A stretch of 52,793 nt of DNA from Ignavibacteriales bacterium (GTDB taxonomy: Bacteria; Bacteroidota; Ignavibacteria; Ignavibacteriales; Ignavibacteriaceae). This document shows positions 46,335-52,793 of the stretch, piece by piece; positions within the stretch are counted from its first letter, which is position 1; every line of letters begins with the position of its first letter. Below the pieces are notes generated by a model. That model ran no database searches. It saw only the letters and a program-made list of their open reading frames with translations, and was not told the origin of the DNA. Position numbers and translations under genes: made by a program. The stretch covers positions 72,822 through 125,614 of the forward strand of contig PLLW01000011.1 in the NCBI GenBank assembly GCA_003141435.1. The letters run 5' to 3'.

Positions 46335-47357
46335 TTAAATGATTTTTTTTACGCCTAAACCGGGAAGGTCACTAGGAATAATTTTACCATTGGTAGCTTT
46401 TACACCATCAAATTTATCATTTGTAATTAGAATATTACCGTCCAGGTCGACCCAATCAGCAAGGGAGCTTAGATGTGCCGCTGCAGAAATGGCGCAGGAA
46501 GTCTCCGTCATACAACCAAGCATTACTTTTAAGTTCAGCTGCCTAGCACGTATAATCATCTTATAGGCCTCACTAATACCAGTACATTTCATAAGTTTAA
46601 TATTAATACCTGAGTAGGCGTTTTTAATTTTGTCTAAATCTGATAATCTTTGTACAGCTTCATCTGCAATAATTGGAATTGGGCTTCGTGCAGTTAACCA
46701 AGCAGTATCTTTAAAATTTGATTTGCGAAAGGGCTGTTCTATTAAGAGTACATTATTCTCATAGAGCGACAGAGTAAGTTCGAGAGCTTCTTCCCTGTTT
46801 TTCCATCCCTGATTTATATCAGCGTATATAGGTTTATCCGTTACAGTTCTGATAGTATTTATAATTTTTCGGTCATTATCGGTTCCAAGCTTAGCTTTTA
46901 TATAGCTAAATTTTTCTGCTTCCTTCAGTTTAAGCATTAGCATTTCAGTGGAATCAATTCCAATTGTATAGGAAGTGAGCACTTCCCTTTTGGGGATTTC
47001 ATACATTTTATAGACCGGAAGTTTTTTTATTTTCCCGACTAAATCATGGAAGGCAATATCGATGGATGCTTTCGCTGCATTGTTATCTGGAAAGAGATTG
47101 TCTATGCCTGACAATATTGCATTGAGATCTGTTTTGTCATCAAAGGAAGATAAATCTATTTTTGCCAGGAATGACTGCACGCTCTTTTGGGTTTCCTTCA
47201 TATAGGGAGGCAATGATGCTTCGCCATAGCCAGTCATTCCCTCATATTCCAGTTCAACTAAAACTGTGGGAGTAGTAGTTCTTGAATTGTTAGATATCGT
47301 AAATGTGTGCTTCAGTTCTAAGGAATATGGATACCAAGATAAATTTAATTTCTTCAT
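46335..47357 (-). CDS. L-Ala-D/L-Glu-type dipeptide epimerase (enolase superfamily)
   Basis: The 340-residue muconate-lactonizing subgroup enzyme has the KxK pair in YIKAKLG, metal ligands Asp in YADINQGW, Glu in LIEQP and Asp in IIADEAV, the second catalytic Lys in GINIKLMKC, and the Asp-containing WVDLDGN that caps dipeptide substrates. Family members epimerise L-Ala-D-Glu or other dipeptides, usually in peptidoglycan recycling. The ATG at 47357 is chosen because the first strand follows at once. The gap to the divergent GNAT gene (156 bp) should hold both promoters. It could also supply a D-configured residue to the nearby adenylation system, which is speculation. Confidence 0.85.
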   Translation of the reverse strand: MKKLNLSWYPYSLELKHTFTISNNSRTTTPTVLVELEYEGMTGYGEASLPPYMKETQKSVQSFLAKIDLSSFDDKTDLNAILSGIDNLFPDNNAAKASIDIAFHDLVGKIKKLPVYKMYEIPKREVLTSYTIGIDSTEMLMLKLKEAEKFSYIKAKLGTDNDRKIINTIRTVTDKPIYADINQGWKNREEALELTLSLYENNVLLIEQPFRKSNFKDTAWLTARSPIPIIADEAVQRLSDLDKIKNAYSGINIKLMKCTGISEAYKMIIRARQLNLKVMLGCMTETSCAISAAAHLSSLADWVDLDGNILITNDKFDGVKATNGKIIPSDLPGLGVKKII

Positions 47358-47513
47358 GTTTTGAAAGTTAATAAATATTTACATCTGATGTTTTGGCATA
47401 TAGACTCTCTCCGGGTGTAACAAATAAACTTTGATTGGTTGAGTCTCGCAAACTGATTATATTTAAGTAATAATAAATTTGAATTTAAGTTTAATATTTT
47501 AGGAATTTATTTT

Positions 47514-48212
47514 ATGGTAATCTTAAGAAAAGCCCTCCCTTCAGATACTGATTTTATAGTTGAAGCAATAATTGAATCTGAAAAAAGCGGGACAGATAAA
47601 TTCTCGTACTGTACTCTATTCGGATTGGCAACAGAAGAGGTCAGTGAAATAATAAAAGAGATATTAACTGAAGATATACAAGGGCAGAAGTTTTGTCTTG
47701 AGCAATTTATTATTGCCACAGTTAATGATGAACCGGCAGGAGCCTGCAGTTCCTGGATAGAAGGGGGAACAGGTTCTTCAAGCAGTTATCTTCAGGGGCA
47801 AATTCTGCTTGCATTCTTTCCCCGTGAAAATGTGGCTGATGCCCGTGACCGGCTGGAAATGGCAAAGGATTTAACAATTGAAAGAGAGTATAATGCTCTT
47901 CAGATAGAGTCAGTTTATGTTAAACCCAACTTCAGAGGATTGGGTATAGCAGGAAAAATAATTGTAGAGCATATTCAAAATGCACTGAAGGGAAATCCGG
48001 ATTTGAAAAAAACTCAGATAGTCGTTGCGAAAACAAATGACAGTGCTGTAAAATCTTATACAAAATTGGGATTTGAAGTTGTCGAGGAAAGGCATTGCGG
48101 CAATAAGGATATCCTCAATTTCCTCCCCGCAGACACACTTGTTGTAATGGAAAATATAAAACCGCTGAATGATTATAAGTCAAATAGCTTTTTACAAAGA
48201 AAAGATTTTTAA
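47514..48212 (+). CDS. GNAT-family N-acetyltransferase
   Basis: The 232-residue protein has the acetyl-CoA binding motif in YVKPNFRGLGIAGKI (R/QxxGxG/A loop) with the preceding strand LQIESVYV, and the late strand IVVAKTNDSAVKSYTKLGFEVV typical of GNAT enzymes. AGGAA precedes the ATG. It is the only + strand gene in the right half, lying between the dipeptide epimerase and the adenylation gene and converging with the latter. The substrate is unknown. Confidence 0.85.
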   Translation: MVILRKALPSDTDFIVEAIIESEKSGTDKFSYCTLFGLATEEVSEIIKEILTEDIQGQKFCLEQFIIATVNDEPAGACSSWIEGGTGSSSSYLQGQILLAFFPRENVADARDRLEMAKDLTIEREYNALQIESVYVKPNFRGLGIAGKIIVEHIQNALKGNPDLKKTQIVVAKTNDSAVKSYTKLGFEVVEERHCGNKDILNFLPADTLVVMENIKPLNDYKSNSFLQRKDF

Positions 48213-48248
48213 CGGGATAAAGAGAAAAGATCATTCAAACAAGGTAGT

Positions 48249-49754
48249 CTAATTCACTACATTTTTTAATAAAGCTTTTCTATCAATTTTACCATTTACA
48301 TTTAAAGGGAATACCGGCAGATTGTGGATAAATGAGGGGATCATATATTTAGGTACTTTGGTTTCCAGATAACTATTTATATCTTCAGTCTTACCTTCAT
48401 AATTCTCAACAAACAGATAAATTTTTACATTTCCTGTTCCAGCACTATCGGAGGCAACTGCAGCAATATTTGAAATCTTAGTAAACTCCCTGGCATGATG
48501 TTCAATTTCACTTAATTCAACTCGGAAACCCTGAATTTTAATCTGATGATCGAGTCTTCCGCCGAACATGAAATCATCATCTTCATCCAGAAAAGCAATG
48601 TCCCCGGTTCTATAATATGTTTTTGCTTCCCCGTTAGATTCAAGAATAAAAAAGGCTTCTTTATCTTTTTCAGGATTCTTCCAGTAGCCCCTCGTCATTT
48701 GAAATCCGGTTAGACAAAGCTCCCCTTTTTGACCTTTAGGAACAGGTTTTAAATTCTCATCAACAATAATGGCGCCCATGTTCATCATCGGTTTGCCAAT
48801 GCAAGTTATTCCATTATAATTTTTATTTTTAAATTGATCTTTCTTAATATCATAAGTCAGACAGAAAATTGTTGCCTCAGTAGGTCCATATACATTCTGA
48901 ACCAGCGCATTGGGAACACATTTTGCCCATTCAAGGACAACATCTTCATACAAGGCCTCCCCACAAAACATACTGTATTTCATCTTTTGAAGATTTATTT
49001 CTTCAAAATAAGGTCGTAAATAAGCTATTATTGAGGGAACCATTAAGGCCACAGTAATCTCCTGCTCTTCAAGTATTGTATATACAGATGCATATTTTAT
49101 TCCACCGGGAGGAACTGTATATACACATGCACCTCTACATAATGGCGCAAGGTAAGACATCAGGGATAGATCGAAAGTCATATCAAACATTTGTAAAACC
49201 TTGTCCTTTTCATTCATCTTGTATCCTAACTGCCAGAATGCATCCATAAATGAAAATAGATTTTCCCTTGATATAGGAACTCCTTTCGGGACCCCCGTAC
49301 TTCCCGAAGTAAAGAGAAGATAAGCTATTTCATTTCCTTCAACACCAGGAAGTGATATATTAGATTTAACTTTTGGGATGTCGGTTGTATTAATGAAGTT
49401 AATCCCCTTCTCTTTGCATAGAGAGATAATTTTTTCATCGTTCTGAGAACTTAGTACAATCTTAATATCTGCCTGGTCAAGGATTGAAGCATTTCTGTCA
49501 ATTGGATTCTCCGGGCTGATAGGGACAAATCCACATTTAGTAAATAAAATGGACAATGCGGACGCATAAGTTTCAAAGTCATCATAAGTAAGAAACCCAA
49601 TGAGCCGGTCTGATGAAGAGGAATTTTGTTCAATCTGAAATCTTATTTTAGAAATCGCACTTTCAAGATCTTTATATGTATAGAATTTTTCTTGAATAAA
49701 AAATGAATTCCGTTCCGGAAATATTTCCATCGTTTTTTTTATTTGATCAAGCAT
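48249..49754 (-). CDS. DltA-like AMP-forming amino acid adenylation enzyme
   Basis: The 501-residue enzyme of the adenylate-forming superfamily has the length of DltA (about 500). Motifs are FTSGSTGVPKG (ATP loop), YGPTEATIF, YRTGDIAF, GRLDHQIKIQGFRVE and NGKIDRKAL with the catalytic Lys near the end. The PTEATIFCLTYDI and KIQGFRVELSEIEH stretches are as in D-alanine:carrier-protein ligases and NRPS domains. It would activate an amino or other carboxylic acid and load it on the carrier protein encoded two genes upstream. The amino acid is not predictable here without a pocket analysis. It is the last gene of the four-gene Dlt-like unit, 15 bp after the MBOAT gene. Confidence 0.82.
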   Translation of the reverse strand: MLDQIKKTMEIFPERNSFFIQEKFYTYKDLESAISKIRFQIEQNSSSSDRLIGFLTYDDFETYASALSILFTKCGFVPISPENPIDRNASILDQADIKIVLSSQNDEKIISLCKEKGINFINTTDIPKVKSNISLPGVEGNEIAYLLFTSGSTGVPKGVPISRENLFSFMDAFWQLGYKMNEKDKVLQMFDMTFDLSLMSYLAPLCRGACVYTVPPGGIKYASVYTILEEQEITVALMVPSIIAYLRPYFEEINLQKMKYSMFCGEALYEDVVLEWAKCVPNALVQNVYGPTEATIFCLTYDIKKDQFKNKNYNGITCIGKPMMNMGAIIVDENLKPVPKGQKGELCLTGFQMTRGYWKNPEKDKEAFFILESNGEAKTYYRTGDIAFLDEDDDFMFGGRLDHQIKIQGFRVELSEIEHHAREFTKISNIAAVASDSAGTGNVKIYLFVENYEGKTEDINSYLETKVPKYMIPSFIHNLPVFPLNVNGKIDRKALLKNVVN

Positions 49755-49769
49755 TATACTATCCGATAA

Positions 49770-51269
49770 TTAAAATTGGAAATATAGGAACGGCTGTAAA
49801 TCGGCAAACCGGAATTGTATTACTAACCAAATAACAAAAGCAAGCATTACAGCTTTCCCGATCAGAGGGGTTTTCACAATTAATTCCTGAGTTTTCACTT
49901 TCCAATTCTCCGGGATAAAATGGACGAGATAACCCAAAACAATTAATCCGAATATCAGTTTATAGCCAAGAACAAATTGCATAAATACTTCAGCATGGAA
50001 GAATGTAAATATTTGTTTAATTACATAAAAGGCCATGGTCATGTTTGATGCTCTGAAAAAAATAGTCGTAAAAACAACTAAATTGAAAGTAAAGAACCAT
50101 TGCAGAAATTTTACGATACGTGAGTTGGTAAGACCGGTTTTTTTATAAAAATTCTGTCTAAGCTTTTTTGTGAAGATAGATGTGGCTAAATAAGTTCCAT
50201 GAATTGCTCCAAAGACAATAAATGTCCAGTTAGCCCCATGCCATATTCCTATGACCAGGAATGTAATAAAAAGAGCCAGGGCATTCCCGAAGATATTCAT
50301 TCCACGAAATTTCATCTGTAGTGGTTTAAAGATGTAATCGAGGCACCAGGAGGAAAGTGTTATATGCCATCTTCTCCAGAAGTCGGCAATAGATAAAGCT
50401 TTAAAGGGAGCATTAAAATTATCGGTTAATCTATATCCCAAAAATAAGCTGACACCCAAAGCCATATCAGTATATCCGGAGAAATCGGTATAGAGTTGAA
50501 GTGCATAAGCATAAGCTGCCATAAGATTTTCAACGCCAGTAAAACGAAGCGGGCTATCGAATACCCTATCAACAAAATTTATCCCTATATAATCGGCAAT
50601 AACAACTTTTTTAAGTAAGCCCGACATTATGAGGAAAAGAGCCGTTCCAATCATTTCTTTACTAATTGGGTTATCTGCTTCAACCTGGGGAAGAAAATTT
50701 GAAGCTCTCTCAATAGGGCCCATTTGCAGTGTAGGGAAATAAAATATAAAAAATGTAAAATCTCTTATGCTATTAACGGGTTCTATATTTTCGAGATAAA
50801 TTTCAATAACATAGCTCAATGCTTTAAAAATAATAAAGGAAATACCTAATGGCAGGAAGATATCTAATGGTGCAATCTGAGAACCCCGAACGACGTTTAT
50901 TATCTGGATAAAGAAATTTGTATACTTAAAATATATTAGGAGACCAATATTCAGAAGAAGGGATAGAAGAAAGAGAGCAAGCCTAACTTTCCTGCTCTGC
51001 GCTCCGCCGATCCATTTGCCCATGAAATAATTAACAAATGATATTACAAATAGAAAGAGAAAATAAATTCCCGATGCTTTATAATAAAAGAAAATGGAAA
51101 AGCTAATTAGTAAATATATTCTAGCTGGTTTGCTTTTATATAATACTCTGTATAAAAAAAGAAGGGCAAAGAATGCGAATAAGAACATGCTTGAAGTAAA
51201 GACAAGGGGATCAGTCTTATCATAAACTAAAAGGAGTTTTATTTTATTCAGATCAAAATACTGGAACAT
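49770..51269 (-). CDS. DltB/AlgI-like MBOAT acyltransferase
   Basis: The 499-residue polytopic protein with about 11-12 helices carries the MBOAT signature. Conserved segments are LPLGISFIIFKALSYVIEIY, FPTLQMGPIERASNFLPQ, DFWRRWHITLSSWCLDYIFKP and GIWHGANWTFIVFGAIHG, the last with the catalytic His of GIWHG. Length and motif spacing are those of the AlgI/DltB/PatA group that passes acyl groups across the inner membrane to a periplasmic glycan or SGNH partner. The adjoining carrier protein and adenylation enzyme point to a DltB-type use of a carrier-bound acyl or aminoacyl donor. Confidence 0.88.
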   Translation of the reverse strand: MFQYFDLNKIKLLLVYDKTDPLVFTSSMFLFAFFALLFLYRVLYKSKPARIYLLISFSIFFYYKASGIYFLFLFVISFVNYFMGKWIGGAQSRKVRLALFLLSLLLNIGLLIYFKYTNFFIQIINVVRGSQIAPLDIFLPLGISFIIFKALSYVIEIYLENIEPVNSIRDFTFFIFYFPTLQMGPIERASNFLPQVEADNPISKEMIGTALFLIMSGLLKKVVIADYIGINFVDRVFDSPLRFTGVENLMAAYAYALQLYTDFSGYTDMALGVSLFLGYRLTDNFNAPFKALSIADFWRRWHITLSSWCLDYIFKPLQMKFRGMNIFGNALALFITFLVIGIWHGANWTFIVFGAIHGTYLATSIFTKKLRQNFYKKTGLTNSRIVKFLQWFFTFNLVVFTTIFFRASNMTMAFYVIKQIFTFFHAEVFMQFVLGYKLIFGLIVLGYLVHFIPENWKVKTQELIVKTPLIGKAVMLAFVIWLVIQFRFADLQPFLYFQF

Positions 51270-51304
51270 ATTTTTTATAGATTATTATTAAAAATATAAG
51301 GGAA

Positions 51305-51550
51305 TTAGCCAGCAGAAACTGTAGTTAATTTTTTATCTATCAGCCGTTGAAGTTCGCCTATATTCTTAATTTTCAGAATCTCTATGCCCTTAAATTTTAT
51401 TTTATAATTTTTTTCTATAGCGACTATTATCTGAATATGTGAAAGTGAATCCCAGCCAGGCACCATATCAGCAGTAGTTTCGTCTTGCAAATCAAGATCA
51501 ACCAAAGCAAGTTCTTGCAGTACAATCTCTTTTAATCTTTCTGAAATCAT
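51305..51550 (-). CDS. Acyl/peptidyl carrier protein (DltC-like role)
   Basis: The 81-residue carrier protein has the phosphopantetheine attachment Ser35 in PGWDSLSHIQIIVAIEK, preceded by helix 1 and an acidic loop as expected. A strong ribosome binding site (AAGGAG, six bases before ATG) supports the start. It would be charged by the adenylation enzyme and used by the MBOAT protein encoded next to it. By sequence alone it could equally be a generic ACP. Confidence 0.85.
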   Translation of the reverse strand: MISERLKEIVLQELALVDLDLQDETTADMVPGWDSLSHIQIIVAIEKNYKIKFKGIEILKIKNIGELQRLIDKKLTTVSAG

Positions 51551-51573
51551 TTATTACTCCTTAATTTTTTTAT

Positions 51574-51762
51574 TTAATTAGATAAGATTGATGGATCAGA
51601 ATAATTAGACAAAGAATCCTGTTTAATATCCATAAAAAGATCTACCGGTTTAATAGATATCCCCAGAATTTTTGTTTTGGGAGGGAAATAAGAAATAAGG
51701 ATCAATAATAAAATAGTTAAACCAATTAATAAAACTGGAATATTTTTTATGTTTTTAAGCAA
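51574..51762 (-). CDS. Small membrane protein at the head of the Dlt-like unit
   Basis: The 62-residue protein has one hydrophobic helix (about 9-27, PVLLIGLTILLLILISYF) and a short tail KTKILGISIKPVDLFMDI. Position and size recall DltX, the small membrane peptide found with dlt genes, but the sequence does not let me claim homology. The tail looks like the stretch just after the anchor of larger SGNH-type proteins, so a truncated gene is an alternative. The stop is 23 bp before the carrier protein start. Confidence 0.6.
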   Translation of the reverse strand: MLKNIKNIPVLLIGLTILLLILISYFPPKTKILGISIKPVDLFMDIKQDSLSNYSDPSILSN

Positions 51763-51903
51763 TATTTCAAATCCTTATCTGATAAATTTAATGAATTCGC
51801 CACAAATTATGTACCAGAATGTAAAACCTTGATTTTTTTGTGGTAACAAAATAGGCATTATCAAAATAAGACATTATTTAATAAATTGTTCTGATAAATT
51901 TTT

Positions 51904-52793
51904 TCATTTGATCTGCGAAACAGAATTTCCATCAGACTTTAAAAGAACTGCCCCCAGTTTGTCTGTCCTTAAAATATTAGCATTAAACATTCGAAGCCTT
52001 TCCAGGACTTCCTTAGAAGGATGATGAAATTTATTCTTTATTCCTGCACTTATTAGTGCAAAATGAGGCTGAATATAATTCAGGATATTGAATGAAGAAC
52101 AATATTTGCTGCCATGATGTGAAACTTTAAGAACATCACTTCTTAAATTAATATTATATAAAGAGGAATAATATTTCTCAGCAGTTTTACCAAGATCACC
52201 AGTAAATAAAAAGGAGGTTTTACCATATACTACTTTTAACAAGGAACTTTTATCATTATTTGAATTATTTTTTCTGAAATGCATGTGTCTATTATTTAAT
52301 ATAAATACCCGAGCATTTCCGATTTTAATTACACTTTTATTATAATATGTAATGGAAATATTTTGTTTCTTTATAAAATTCTCGAACCTGATATCCCGTG
52401 TAAGAGATGTATCTAACTCCGGTTTATAAATTCTTTTTATCTTACCTGCCTGAATTAAAGAAACAAATCCGCTATAATGATCTGAATCTATATGCGACAC
52501 AAAAGCGTAATCAATAACCGGAATGTTCAGATGATTCATCAGGGGAAGTATTATTTTCCCACCGTTATCGAAATTCAGTGATGCTTCCCCTGCATCAATG
52601 AGGGCAGTTTCACCATCAGGAAATCTGATCAGGAAGGAATCCCCCTGCCCGACATCAATCATCATCACATTTAATTCATTTTTAGTTAATAAATCTTTGC
52701 GATCGAAAGAGGTTATCACTATGTAATTAGCTAATAAGAATATGATTAATAACAATCTCGCTGCCGAATTAGTGAATTTTTTATAATAATATA
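51904..52793 (-). CDS. comEC: ComEC/Rec2 C-terminal metallo-beta-lactamase domain (5' end outside window)
   Basis: The frame is open to the right edge; an internal TTG at 52755 is not needed as a start. About 295 residues are visible: the tail of a hydrophobic segment, then the ComEC beta-lactamase domain with DVGQGDSFLIRFPDG, LIDAG, the metal motif SHIDSDHYSG, FTGDLG and SHHGSKYCSS. The membrane channel and Competence domain would be encoded beyond the edge. ComEC carries single-stranded DNA across the inner membrane in natural transformation. The divergence from other genes cannot be judged. Confidence 0.88.
   Translation of the reverse strand, partial: YYYKKFTNSAARLLLIIFLLANYIVITSFDRKDLLTKNELNVMMIDVGQGDSFLIRFPDGETALIDAGEASLNFDNGGKIILPLMNHLNIPVIDYAFVSHIDSDHYSGFVSLIQAGKIKRIYKPELDTSLTRDIRFENFIKKQNISITYYNKSVIKIGNARVFILNNRHMHFRKNNSNNDKSSLLKVVYGKTSFLFTGDLGKTAEKYYSSLYNINLRSDVLKVSHHGSKYCSSFNILNYIQPHFALISAGIKNKFHHPSKEVLERLRMFNANILRTDKLGAVLLKSDGNSVSQIK

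Overview
The window looks like a chromosomal segment of an AT-rich, Gram-negative bacterium of the Bacteroidota/Ignavibacteria side of the tree, most likely an Ignavibacteriales member. Three secreted proteins end in the type IX secretion sorting domain that opens with the NYPNPFNPST motif typical of that group. Many genes have only weak Shine-Dalgarno sequences, and outer-membrane and lipoprotein features are present. This assignment rests on sequence style and was not checked against a database.

Left part (1-30600, mostly + strand). A polysaccharide deacetylase is cut by the left edge. It is followed by an APC permease, a convergent Uup-type ABC-F ATPase, and an accessory island at 4379-6940. 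In the island, a 188-bp direct repeat flanks a RelE/Phd-type toxin-antitoxin pair and the 3' remnant of a DNA methyltransferase. Next comes a T9SS cargo gene with a terminator, then a tightly packed series at 8863-17596: ABC exporter pair, PrsW-like protease, degenerate DUF2064-like protein, nadD, sugar-nucleotide epimerase, meaB, an exported protein, an NtrC-type regulator and a HIT protein. Two more T9SS cargo genes, a very large GH13 protein, the copper pair copZ/copA and a multiply broken APC permease pseudogene follow.

Right part (30607-52793, almost all - strand). This is an envelope-polysaccharide region. A probable synthesis/export cluster reads KaiC-like ATPase, TPR plus outer-membrane barrel, SGNH hydrolase, GT2 synthase, small membrane protein and NodB-fold membrane protein, and ends at a strong terminator. 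Downstream lies a soluble five-PAS hybrid histidine kinase with degenerate ATP-binding motifs. Upstream are a GH9 lipoprotein, a fatty-acid-hydroxylase-family protein, a dipeptide epimerase, a GNAT gene on the opposite strand, and a Dlt-like module (small membrane protein, acyl carrier protein, MBOAT, adenylation enzyme). The right edge cuts comEC.

Interpretation. GT2 would polymerise and translocate a glycan, and the TPR/barrel protein would take it through the outer membrane in a Pga/Bcs-like layout. The Dlt-like module and SGNH protein could add or remove an acyl or aminoacyl decoration, GH9 could trim a beta-glucan, and the KaiC-like ATPase and PAS kinase could control the process. The parts are read from sequence; their joint operation is inference and is the best candidate here for an undescribed system. 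The second candidate is the repeat-flanked toxin-antitoxin island, where recombination between the repeats would rebuild an intact gene.
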